A DNA stretch of 6,890 nucleotides. Source: CAMDBL01 sp964498125 (GTDB lineage Bacteria; Pseudomonadota; Alphaproteobacteria; Rhizobiales; Hyphomicrobiaceae). The position numbers and the translations under genes were made by a program. Shown here piece by piece: positions 1-4,839 of this stretch. Under the pieces are notes generated by a model. That model did no database searches. It saw nothing but the letters and a program-made list of their open reading frames with translations, and had not been told where the DNA came from. The stretch lies in NCBI GenBank assembly GCA_964498125.1, contig CAZCGE010000041.1:1-6890 (forward strand), given 5' to 3'. How positions within the stretch are numbered: position 1 is the stretch's first letter; the number at the start of each line of letters is the position of its first letter.

Positions 1-139
1 TGTGAGGTGGAGGTTCTTGACCCCTCGATCCTCACGACAAGGCACTTCCCATTCCGTTACCGAGCCTATCCTGCGCTCCGCTGCCCGCTGCCCGCTACCG
101 GCCCCTGCCCGCCACAGGCTGGCGCGTAGCGCCTTCGTT

Positions 140-319
140 CATTGAGCCTAATCCGCGTTCGTTGCGTTTCCCGGCAACCGTGACCCTCACGACCCAGCGC
201 TTGGTGACATTCGGACCAACGACTAGGCGCAGGCCGCCGCCGTCCTCGTACTTGACCGGCGCCTTGAGCGCCTTGACCCGCACCGCGGAGAGCTTGTGCT
301 GCACGTGCCTACTGGCCAT
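140..319 (-). pseudogene. Tyrosine integrase N-terminal remnant (DUF4102 arm-binding domain)
   Basis: The reading frame starts at ATG 319 and encodes MASRHVQHKLSAVRVKALKA, then an EDGGGLRLVV segment and a KRWVVRVTVAGKRNERGLGS segment. This is the usual opening of P4-type phage integrases, whose first domain (DUF4102) binds arm-type att sites: 'DGGGL.L.V.......W..R......R..GLGS'. The match stops near residue 60 (about position 140). The frame runs on for a few low-complexity residues to a stop at 95-97. The core-binding and catalytic domains are absent, so it cannot recombine DNA. It lies left of the tRNA-Ser att repeat and reads away from it, where the integrase of a second, now lost, element at the same site would sit. 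What it is is fairly sure; the exact breakpoint is not. Confidence 0.75.
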
Positions 320-393
320 GCTCGCCGCCGTCTATCCCCCCAATCCATCCCCCAATTTATCTGCGATGCGTGGGGATCGGATGAGCGATGATA

Positions 394-455
394 TGACGGG
401 GTATAGACCTAATCAATTGAAATTAGGAGAATTTTTCGATATTTTGTGACGGGGT
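394..455. repeat. Direct repeat TGACGGGGT flanking a small inverted repeat
   Basis: TGACGGGGT occurs at 394-402 and again at 447-455. Between them is the inverted repeat CCTAAT (408-413) / ATTAGG (422-427), centred near CAATTG. These lie in an AT-rich patch upstream of the minus-strand integrase remnant and next to the tRNA-Ser repeat. By position they may be protein sites of the older, left-hand element (arm sites or an integrase-gene operator). No known consensus is matched; the function is inferred from location only. Confidence 0.35.
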
Positions 456-477
456 GAGATCGGCCGAGATGGCCCAG

Positions 478-501
478 TGGCGGAGAGAGAGGGATTCGAA
501 C
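478..501 (-). other. tRNA-Ser 3'-end remnant, candidate att core
   Basis: Read on the minus strand, these 24 bases are the end of a tRNA-Ser gene: TTCGAAT T-loop, T-stem 3' half CCCTC, acceptor 3' half TCTCTCC, discriminator G and encoded CCA. The bases before the T-loop (plus strand from 502) cannot form the matching T-stem GAGGG, and no anticodon or D arm follows. It is therefore a copied 3' end, not a working tRNA. Elements that integrate into tRNA genes leave this kind of duplicate at the end away from the restored gene. Its polarity puts the element on the right (above 501), with host DNA or an older element on the left. The integrase ATG is 185 bp away. The intact tRNA-Ser should lie outside the window. 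Confidence 0.75.
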
Positions 502-516
502 ATGCATTTTCCGAGC

Positions 517-542
517 GTCTCAAGATGTCCCATGATGTCTCA
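517..542 (+). repeat. Three GTCYCA motifs phased at 10 bp
   Basis: GTCTCA at 517-522, GTCCCA at 527-532 and GTCTCA at 537-542 repeat at an exact 10-bp period. The last two are part of a tandem GATGTCYCAT decamer (524-533 and 534-543). Spacing of one helical turn puts all copies on the same DNA face, as in excisionase (Xis/RDF) or integrase arm arrays. They lie 16 bp inside the element from the tRNA-Ser repeat, so a role as the RdfS-type or integrase arm site is plausible. The binding protein is inferred. Confidence 0.5.
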
Positions 543-568
543 TATCACATTGGTATATAACACTATTT

Positions 569-597
569 TTGACACATTCATTCATTAGTCTGATTGA
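569..597 (+). promoter_or_regulatory. Possible integrase promoter (-35 TTGACA)
   Basis: A perfect TTGACA lies at 569-574 upstream of the integrase. The hexamer 17 bp further on (592-597, GATTGA) is a poor -10, so activity is doubtful or may need an activator. If used, the transcript would start near 604 and carry the TGTGGGG repeats in its leader. Confidence 0.3.
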
Positions 598-622
598 TGT
601 GATCTCAGGAAATCCCCTTTCA

Positions 623-653
623 CCCCACATTTTTTGTGGGGTAGAATGTGGGG
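623..653. repeat. CCCCACA/TGTGGGG triple repeat with hairpin potential
   Basis: CCCCACA occurs at 623-629, with inverted copies TGTGGGG at 635-641 and 647-653. The first can pair with the second (CCCCAC/GTGGGG with a T-rich loop) or with the third (CCCCACAT/ATGTGGGG, 8 bp). The two direct copies are 12 bp apart. The array ends 32 bp before the integrase start. It fits integrase arm-type sites or an operator through which the integrase or RDF limits int expression. A terminator is less likely because the downstream arm is not followed by a T run. Confidence 0.5.
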
Positions 654-685
654 CATGAGTTCGAATTCCTGGTAGGGATCCATCC

Positions 686-1957
686 ATGAAACAGCATCGC
701 CACCATCCCGACAAGGCGCTGACGGCCGTGGCCGTCAAGCAGATCAAAATACCCGGCCGGCACGCCGACGGCAACGGTCTCTACCTCGAAGTCGATCCAA
801 CCGGCGCGCGCCGCTGGCTGTTGCGCACGATCGTGCATGGACGCCGCCGCGATATCGGGCTTGGCAGCGCCCGGCTGGTGCCGCTGGCCGACGCGCGCGA
901 TATGGCCGCCCGGATGCGCCGGCTCGCTCGTGATGGTGGCGATCCGATCGAGGAGCGTCGCAAGGAGAGGACGGTCCTGCCGACATTCAAGGAGGCCGCC
1001 GCGAAGGTGCATGCCGAGATAGCCGGAACCTGGAAGAACGAGAAGCACGCCGCCGCCTGGATGACGACGCTGGAGGCCTACGCATTTCCAGTGCTCGGCA
1101 GCCGCCGGGTCGATCAGATCGGGACGGCCGACGTGTTGAAAGTGCTGGCGCCGATCTGGCTGACCAAGGCCGAGACGGCGCGCCGGGTCCGGCAGCGGAT
1201 CCGCACGGTGCTCGACTGGGCCCGGGTTTCCTACGGCCTCACGACTGCTAATCCGGTCGACGGCGTCGAGAAGGGCTTGCCGAAACAGCCGGAGCGCGGT
1301 GAGCACTTCGCGGCGATGTCCTATGTGCAGGTCGGGGCGTTCGTCGCTCGGCTGCGCGGACGCCCGAAGCCGGACGCCATGACGCTGGCGTTCGAGTTCC
1401 TCATTCTGACGGCCTGCCGCACCAACGAGGTGCTGCTGGCGTCTTGGGATGAGTGCGACCTCGCACAGGGTGTGTGGACCATCCCGGCCACACGCATGAA
1501 GGCCGGCGAGCCGCACACGGTGCCGCTGTCGGCTCGGGCCCTCGCGATCCTCGACGAGGCAAAAACCTTCGCGGGCGACCAGTCCTTCATTTTTCCAAGC
1601 CGGCAGCGCGGCAAGCCGCTGTCCAACATGGTGTTTCTGATGGCGCTGCGGCGCATGCAGCTGGACATCACGGCGCACGGCTTTCGTTCCTCGTTCCGTG
1701 ATTGGGCAGCGGAGGAGACCACATTCCCGAACTTCGTGGTCGAGAAGGCGCTCGCGCATGCCATCGACAACAAGGTGGAGGCCGCCTATCGGCGCGGTGA
1801 TCTGCTCAAGAAGCGCCGCCAGCTGATGGAAGCCTGGGCTGCATACTGCGACGCTGGCCAGATTTCGTCCCGGTCGCCCGACCAACGGCGTGCCGGACTA
1901 TCTCATTCAAATGCGGGCAGGCTGGCGGATGCCGACGCCCATCTCAGTCCTCGATGA
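686..1957 (+). CDS. Tyrosine-type site-specific integrase (P4/DUF4102 family), intact
   Basis: This 423-residue protein inserts and excises the element by recombining att sites. Its domains are an arm-binding DUF4102 domain (about 8-95, HADGNGLYLEV...RRWLLR...RRRDIGLGS), a SAM-like core-binding domain (about 98-185) and a catalytic domain (about 205-388). All catalytic residues are present: R245 (TACRTNE), K272 (RMKAGEPH), H331 and R334 (HGFRSSFRDW), H358 (ALAH) and nucleophile Y368 (EAAYRRGD). The end 'KRRQLMEAWAAYC' is typical of the family. About 34 further residues look unconserved and may be frame carried into neighbouring DNA. The ATG at 686 has only a weak TAGGGA-type ribosome site, but it places the family N-terminus correctly. 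The gene reads away from the tRNA-Ser repeat. Its preference for tRNA-Ser is inferred from that neighbour. Confidence 0.93.
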   Translation: MKQHRHHPDKALTAVAVKQIKIPGRHADGNGLYLEVDPTGARRWLLRTIVHGRRRDIGLGSARLVPLADARDMAARMRRLARDGGDPIEERRKERTVLPTFKEAAAKVHAEIAGTWKNEKHAAAWMTTLEAYAFPVLGSRRVDQIGTADVLKVLAPIWLTKAETARRVRQRIRTVLDWARVSYGLTTANPVDGVEKGLPKQPERGEHFAAMSYVQVGAFVARLRGRPKPDAMTLAFEFLILTACRTNEVLLASWDECDLAQGVWTIPATRMKAGEPHTVPLSARALAILDEAKTFAGDQSFIFPSRQRGKPLSNMVFLMALRRMQLDITAHGFRSSFRDWAAEETTFPNFVVEKALAHAIDNKVEAAYRRGDLLKKRRQLMEAWAAYCDAGQISSRSPDQRRAGLSHSNAGRLADADAHLSPR

Positions 1958-1994
1958 TGGCATTGTCCGGCTCTGCCGGGCGGCAGACATGTAC

Positions 1995-2375
1995 TTCCGG
2001 CCGGTCCTGGAATTGATCACGAAGCGCAAGAGCATGCTTCGGCTCGATCCCGCGCGCCTCGAGATGACCCCATGCTTTCTCAATCCTGCCACAGTGCCTC
2101 TGCCACTCGCCGCGGGTCCGCGGCGACATGTGCTCCCATTCGGGGCTCGCCTGCCACGCGCTGATGAGTGCTGAAACGGCGTTTGCATTTGGGCGTAGCG
2201 GCACGATCTGCATCAAGCGAGCGTACTCGGCCCAGAACTCCGGTGATCGAGCATCATCAGGTAGCCGAACCGCGCGTTCCGCCCGTCTCGTTCCGCGATG
2301 CCGCATTAGATACAGATACGGGCGACCGATCTTGTTGCGGACCATCTTCACGTGAGGAGGCAGTTTCGTGGGCAC
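1995..2375 (-). pseudogene. Second tyrosine recombinase, N-terminal half only
   Basis: From a GTG at 2375 (GGGAG upstream) the frame reads VPTKLPPHVKMV, then IGRPYLYLMRHRGT, VRLPDDARSPEFWAEYARLM and ALISAWQASPEWEHMSPRTR, down to ALALRDQFQDRPE. This is the N-terminal arm and core-binding part of a rhizobial integrase family distinct from the DUF4102 integrase nearby. After DRPE (1995-1997) the expected core-domain continuation is lost and the frame ends at 1944. There is no catalytic domain, so it is dead as a recombinase. It converges on the 3' end of the intact integrase, and its breakpoint lies only about 40 bp from that gene's stop. This suggests the intact integrase module arrived by recombination into this older integrase. 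Confidence 0.8.
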
Positions 2376-2608
2376 GGTAAGCTCCCATGAGATAGGGATC
2401 GTCTCCGCCCGCATTCTGCATCGGATGGGCAATGGTGTCACGGCTCTGAAGCATGCTGTCGACCACCCGCCAGTCCCACCTCTCGGCTTCTCCGAATTCT
2501 TACCGGTCGTGGCAAAAGCCCGCGCCTGACGTATTGCTCGATTGCGCCCACGGCCAGATCGAGACGCTTGGCCAGCGTCGTTTTGGAGCAGTAATCTGGC
2601 CACGGCAT
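2257..2608 (-). pseudogene. Excisionase-like HTH gene, broken by a one-base frameshift
   Basis: ATG 2608 follows a strong GAGGAG site (2615-2620). The frame reads MPWPDYCSKTTLAKRLDLAV, then GAIEQYVRRGLLPRPVRI, an AlpA/MerR-like winged HTH often found just before this integrase family. The family continuation (GEAERWDWRVVDSMLQSRD, then DDPYLMGAYRAHETAS) is present but in the next frame. Removing one base near 2494 joins them exactly. As it stands the first frame runs out of homology and stops at 2438. In the repaired frame it would overlap the start of the truncated integrase by about 120 bp, which may mean the original stop was also lost. It probably served as the directionality factor or regulator of the integrase relic downstream. 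A sequencing error is possible but would not rescue the truncated partner. Confidence 0.7.
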
Positions 2609-2644
2609 CGATCCCTCCTCAATTCTAGCAACCGTCACCGGCAC

Positions 2645-2860
2645 GACTGTTGCGTCAATCCAAATCGAGGTTACGCCAGCGATAGTGCAAAGCGACGAGC
2701 ACCGAAACGCTGTTGTGACGAGCCTGTCAGGGTTATTCAGGTTGAACGGGCCCAGATCAATTGGGATTCGCGGGAAAAGCCGGGCGTTGGGACGAAGCGG
2801 CGGGAACAGTGAGGAAGATCGGCTTCAAGGACGCTCAGTGTCGCGCCGATGACAGCGGCA
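2645..2860. other. Spacer with no recognisable gene
   Basis: About 215 bp lie between the 3' end of the XRE regulator and the broken HTH gene. No frame gives a recognisable protein, and no clear promoter or terminator hairpin was found. It would have to hold the promoter of the broken HTH gene, since that gene reads leftward from 2608. Confidence 0.4.
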
Positions 2861-3082
2861 TTACGCCTTCGCCTTCTGCGGTGTGAGCAGATCGAGATGG
2901 CTGACGCCCAACGCCTGCGCCAGCTCGTAGACCGAGACGACGGTGGGATTGCGTCTTCCGCGCTCGAGGCCGCTGATGTACTGCTGGCTGAAGCCGGACT
3001 GCTCGGCAAACGCCTCCTGCGTCAGGCCCTTCGCGAGCCTGAATCTCTTAATGTTTCGGCCGACCAGCCTGCGCATGTCCAT
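2861..3082 (-). CDS. qseC: Small XRE-family regulator, QseC-like
   Basis: The 73-residue product is little more than one Cro/CI-type domain: RNIKRFRLAKGLTQEAFAEQ, then SGFSQQYISGLERGRRNPTV, then YELAQALGVSHLDLLTPQ, with the HTH at about residues 20-41. Such proteins bind operators as dimers. Two starts are possible, ATG 3082 and ATG 3076; neither has a good ribosome site, so the message may be nearly leaderless or poorly translated. It faces away from the DUF2285 gene at 3168 across 85 bp. In ICEMlSymR7A an XRE protein, QseC, is divergent from the antiactivator gene qseM and controls it. The size, family and layout here match, so I infer the same role. The name is by context (unrelated to the E. 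coli sensor kinase of that name); the XRE assignment itself is firm. Confidence 0.82.
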   Translation of the reverse strand: MDMRRLVGRNIKRFRLAKGLTQEAFAEQSGFSQQYISGLERGRRNPTVVSVYELAQALGVSHLDLLTPQKAKA

Positions 3083-3089
3083 GCGGCAT
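3072..3089. promoter_or_regulatory. Overlapping palindromes at the XRE gene start, candidate operator
   Basis: CGCATG (3072-3077) and CATGCG (3080-3085) form a perfect inverted repeat with a 2-bp centre over both possible start codons of the XRE gene. A second palindrome, ATGCGGCAT (3081-3089), overlaps it. Dimeric XRE proteins often bind such sites and repress themselves. Part of the symmetry follows from the codons ATG-GAC-ATG-CGC, so chance is a real alternative. Confidence 0.35.
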
Positions 3090-3123
3090 GACTTGGCGGA
3101 TGTTGGAGCGGCAGTTTATCAAC

Positions 3124-3129
3124 TATAAT
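3124..3129 (+). promoter_or_regulatory. Promoter -10 TATAAT for the DUF2285 gene
   Basis: A perfect TATAAT lies 38 bp before the ATG at 3168, in a short AT-rich stretch of the divergent spacer. The -35 is weak (TGTTGG at 3101-3106 with a 17-bp gap, or TTGGAG at 3103-3108 with 15), so an activator or repressor may set the output. Transcription would start near 3136. This excludes the upstream GTG at 3132 as the start codon. Confidence 0.55.
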
Positions 3130-3167
3130 GTGTGACAGCCAAAGATAGCGATACGAGGGTTCGGATC

Positions 3168-3446
3168 ATGACCGACCATGACTCCGCCTCCCAACCGCAT
3201 CGGTCGGGCCCTCTGCCTACCGACTCTCCCGAACTCACGGACTATGACCGCGCCCACCTGCAGGTCTACATCCAGCTTCTGGATGCGGATGCTGCAGGCA
3301 TCCCCTGGCAGGAGGTGGTCCGCCTCATCTCGAACCTCGATCCCATTGCCGATCCCGCGACCGCGAAGCGTTCATACGACGCCCATCTTGCACGGGCGCA
3401 ATGGATGACACGAGTCGGCTACCAATTGCTGCTCGAGAAGCCGTGA
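3168..3446 (+). CDS. qseM: DUF2285-type small protein, QseM-like antiactivator
   Basis: The 92-residue product has a loose N-terminus (1-23) and then the conserved block LTDYDRAHLQVYIQLLDADA, GIPWQEVVRLISNLDP, and AKRSYDAHLARAQWMTRVGY. This is the stand-alone DUF2285 family common in proteobacterial ICEs. In ICEMlSymR7A the single-domain protein QseM binds the activator FseA (and the quorum-sensing regulator TraR) and blocks excision and transfer. I infer that role here because the gene is divergent from a QseC-like XRE gene and an FseA-like gene lies downstream. ATG 3168 is chosen because it follows GAGG (3154-3157) and lies after the predicted transcript start. A GTG at 3132 would add 12 residues. 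In ICEMlSymR7A these genes are the antiactivation switch; the partner here has not been shown. Confidence 0.8.
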   Translation: MTDHDSASQPHRSGPLPTDSPELTDYDRAHLQVYIQLLDADAAGIPWQEVVRLISNLDPIADPATAKRSYDAHLARAQWMTRVGYQLLLEKP

Positions 3447-3589
3447 CGCGCCATGCATCTGGGCGGACTTTCTCACTGGATCTGACAATACCCGCCGGCA
3501 TTTGCTTTTCTGATTACACGAGTGACTCCGCCATTCTGCCATGAACCTCAGATATCGTTGAGTGAATAGACAGTTCAGAGGAGCCAGTC

Positions 3590-3628
3590 ATGGCGCGCAA
3601 TTCGGTGCAGTTCGGGTGCCCGGACTGA
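3590..3628 (+). pseudogene. Possible IS1595-type transposase start, 12 codons
   Basis: A strong AGAGGAG site (3577-3583) precedes ATG 3590, which encodes MARNSVQFGCPD and a stop. 'MARN.VQF' is how I remember many IS1595/ISXO2-like transposases beginning. A well-formed start attached to only eight matching residues looks like an insertion sequence or gene cut at about 3613. Eight residues are too few to be certain; it may instead be an unrelated leader or a chance start. The spacer from 3447 to 3589 shows no other gene. Confidence 0.3.
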
Positions 3629-3639
3629 TCCCAGGGGAT

Positions 3640-3901
3640 CTGGCAAACCCTGGTGGCTGTCACCGAGCATGGTTTCCGCTTCACGTTTCGCGATTGGGCC
3701 GGCGACTGTACCAGTTTCGCCCGCGAGATCATCGATGAAGCCCTCGCGCGTCAGGCCGGCAACGAGTTCGAGCGCGCCCATCGACGCGGTGATGCGTTGG
3801 AAAAGCGGCGCCAACTCATGCAGGCCTGGGCCGATGACTGCGCGGCCGAAAAGGCTGACAACGCTGTGCCGATACGAAAGGACGCTCAGAAGTCGAACTG
3901 A
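3640..3901 (+). pseudogene. Tyrosine integrase C-terminal remnant, catalytic Tyr changed to His
   Basis: The frame reads VTEHGFRFTFRDWAGDCTSF, then AREIIDEALARQAGNEFERA, then HRRGDALEKRRQLMQAWADD. This is the end of the catalytic domain of a DUF4102-type integrase. The box II HxxR is intact (HGFR). However, the usual 'ALAH' His is Arg (ALAR), and the nucleophile position 'ERAYRRGD' is His (ERAHRRGD). With no N-terminus and two active-site losses it is dead. A stop codon in this frame at 3626-3628 bounds it on the left. It reads the same way as the toxin gene that follows. It is not the missing half of the 1995-2375 relic, which belongs to another family and strand. It could be the tail of the 140-319 relic's family, but that cannot be shown here. 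Confidence 0.75.
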
Positions 3902-3907
3902 GCCGAC

Positions 3908-3936
3908 TTGCGGTTATAGCAGTTTTGCCATATTAT
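3908..3936 (+). promoter_or_regulatory. Toxin-antitoxin promoter
   Basis: TTGCGG (3908-3913) and TATTAT (3931-3936) are separated by exactly 17 bp and lie 24 bp before the toxin ATG. The predicted transcript starts near 3943, giving a leader of about 17 nt. Antitoxins of this family usually repress such promoters, but no clear operator palindrome was found. Confidence 0.6.
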
Positions 3937-3959
3937 GCGCTGTAGCTTGCGAGGGCGGC

Positions 3960-4307
3960 ATGAAGCCGGTGCATTGGATTGGATCGAGTCTGGACGACCT
4001 GCGGGAGTTCCCCGATCAGGCTCAGGACGACATCGGATACGCACTCTACGTCGCGCAGCAGGGTGGCAAACATGCGCATGCCAAACCGCTCAAGGGCTTC
4101 AAAGGAGCCGGCGTCCTGGAAATCGTCGAGGACCACGACGGCGAGACCTACCGCGCTGTCTACACGGTCAAACTGGCGAGCGCGATCTATGTGCTGCACG
4201 CCTTCCAGAAGAAATCGAAGCGTGGCATCGCAACACCGAAATCGGACCTGGAACTGATCGAGCGGCGCCTGCGACAGGCGATTGCAGACGAGGATGGAAG
4301 AGCATGA
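3960..4307 (+). CDS. Type II toxin, Gp49/RelE-HigB family
   Basis: The 115-residue protein reads MKPVHWIGSSLDDLREFPDQ, then AKPLKGFKGAGVLEIVED, then ETYRAVYTVKLASAIYVLHA, then FQKKSKRGIATPKSDLELIE. This is the phage Gp49-like (PF05973) branch of the RelE/HigB toxins, which usually cut mRNA at the ribosome. The diagnostic KPLKGF.GAGV and AFQKKSKRGI.TP blocks are intact and the length is normal. The start at 3960 follows GAGG (3951-3954). Its TGA overlaps the antitoxin ATG (ATGA, 4304-4307), and toxin-first order is usual for HigBA-type pairs. In an ICE such a pair would select for keeping the element. Its position between the antiactivator and activator genes may be incidental. mRNA cleavage is known for the family, not shown for this protein. 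Confidence 0.88.
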   Translation: MKPVHWIGSSLDDLREFPDQAQDDIGYALYVAQQGGKHAHAKPLKGFKGAGVLEIVEDHDGETYRAVYTVKLASAIYVLHAFQKKSKRGIATPKSDLELIERRLRQAIADEDGRA

Positions 4308-4642
4308 CACAGATCACACGCGGAACCGGCAATGTGTTCGCCGACATCGGCGTCCCAGATCCCCAGACGCATCTCCTGAAAGCGGAACTGGTGCACCGCA
4401 TCGGATCACTGATCGAAGCAGCCAGGCTCTCCCAGGCCGATGCCGCGCAACGCATGAAGATGAGGCAGCCAGACGTGTCGAAGATGCTCAGCGGCCAGTT
4501 TCGTCCAATCTCCATCGAGCGACTGATGCGATGCCTGGTGGCATTGGGCCAGAGCGTTACCATCGACATTTCGCCGGCGGCCGGCAGATCATCGCCGCCG
4601 TCGATCCGTGTCGCTCCGATCAAGCAGAATAAGGGGATTTAA
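4304..4642 (+). CDS. XRE-family antitoxin (HigA2-like, HTH_37)
   Basis: The 112-residue product opens with RGTGNVFADIGVPDPQTHLL, the standard opening of the HTH_37 antitoxins paired with Gp49-like toxins. Then come KAELVHRIGSLIEAARLSQA and DAAQRMKMRQPDVSKMLSGQ (HTH about residues 42-64), then RLMRCLVALGQSVTIDISP. It should bind and neutralise the upstream toxin and repress the shared promoter at 3908-3936. Translation is coupled to the toxin through the ATGA overlap. The C-terminal tail (about 93-112) is basic and unconserved. Pairing and family are clear from order and sequence; antitoxin activity is inferred. Confidence 0.88.
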   Translation: MTQITRGTGNVFADIGVPDPQTHLLKAELVHRIGSLIEAARLSQADAAQRMKMRQPDVSKMLSGQFRPISIERLMRCLVALGQSVTIDISPAAGRSSPPSIRVAPIKQNKGI

Positions 4643-4659
4643 CATAATTGCAGCGAGTT

Positions 4660-4689
4660 GCCACATTAGGCGCCAGATCTGTCACATTA
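4660..4689 (+). promoter_or_regulatory. Repeats upstream of fseA: GYCACATTA pair and CAGATCTG
   Basis: GCCACATTA (4660-4668) and GTCACATTA (4681-4689) are direct repeats 21 bp apart, two helical turns. The palindrome CAGATCTG (4674-4681) sits between them and equals the centre of rhizobial TraR tra boxes, though the outer half-sites do not fit. TTGCCA at 4658-4663 could be a -35, but no good -10 follows. This is the most operator-like stretch before fseA. The binding protein is unknown. Confidence 0.4.
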
Positions 4690-4839
4690 CAGGTGGGAGA
4701 AACTCCGTATCAATCCATTCCCCAGAACCGCGACCCTGACAGGGGTGCCGCGCCGCCGATCATCCGTCGATGGCGGCGTGCGGTTACGCGTCACGAAGAC
4801 TTTCGGACGCGTCGGCATCGGGGCAACCGTGGTCGCACC
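4690..4839. other. Long leader or spacer before fseA
   Basis: About 150 GC-rich bases separate the repeats from the fseA ATG. All three plus frames are open over part of it, but none gives a recognisable protein, and the minus frame is also unconvincing. It may be mRNA leader or relic coding sequence. Confidence 0.35.

Noticed and set aside
79..98. Short tandem GCTGCCC repeats near the left edge
   Set aside because: There are only about two copies in GC-rich sequence; no structure or CRISPR-like spacing is present. No CRISPR array was seen anywhere in the window.
478..570. A complete tRNA-Ser gene on the minus strand
   Set aside because: Only the last 24 bases match; the T-stem 5' half, anticodon arm and D arm are absent.
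656..685. TTCGAAT at 660-666, looking like a second tRNA T-loop beside the integrase start
   Set aside because: The flanking bases do not pair as a T-stem, and no acceptor 3' half with CCA follows in a tRNA layout.
620..1885. A 421-codon open frame on the minus strand opposite the integrase
   Set aside because: Its product is His/Arg/Pro-rich with no domain. It arises from GC-rich codons of the integrase, whose full domain and catalytic set is on the plus strand.
3132..3446. Longer DUF2285 protein from GTG 3132
   Set aside because: The GTG lies just after TATAAT, before the expected transcript start, and the added 12 residues have no family match; ATG 3168 has a GAGG upstream.
3669..3959. 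N-terminal extension of the toxin frame
   Set aside because: It runs over the integrase remnant in the wrong frame and through the toxin's own promoter; ATG 3960 has a ribosome site and starts the family sequence.
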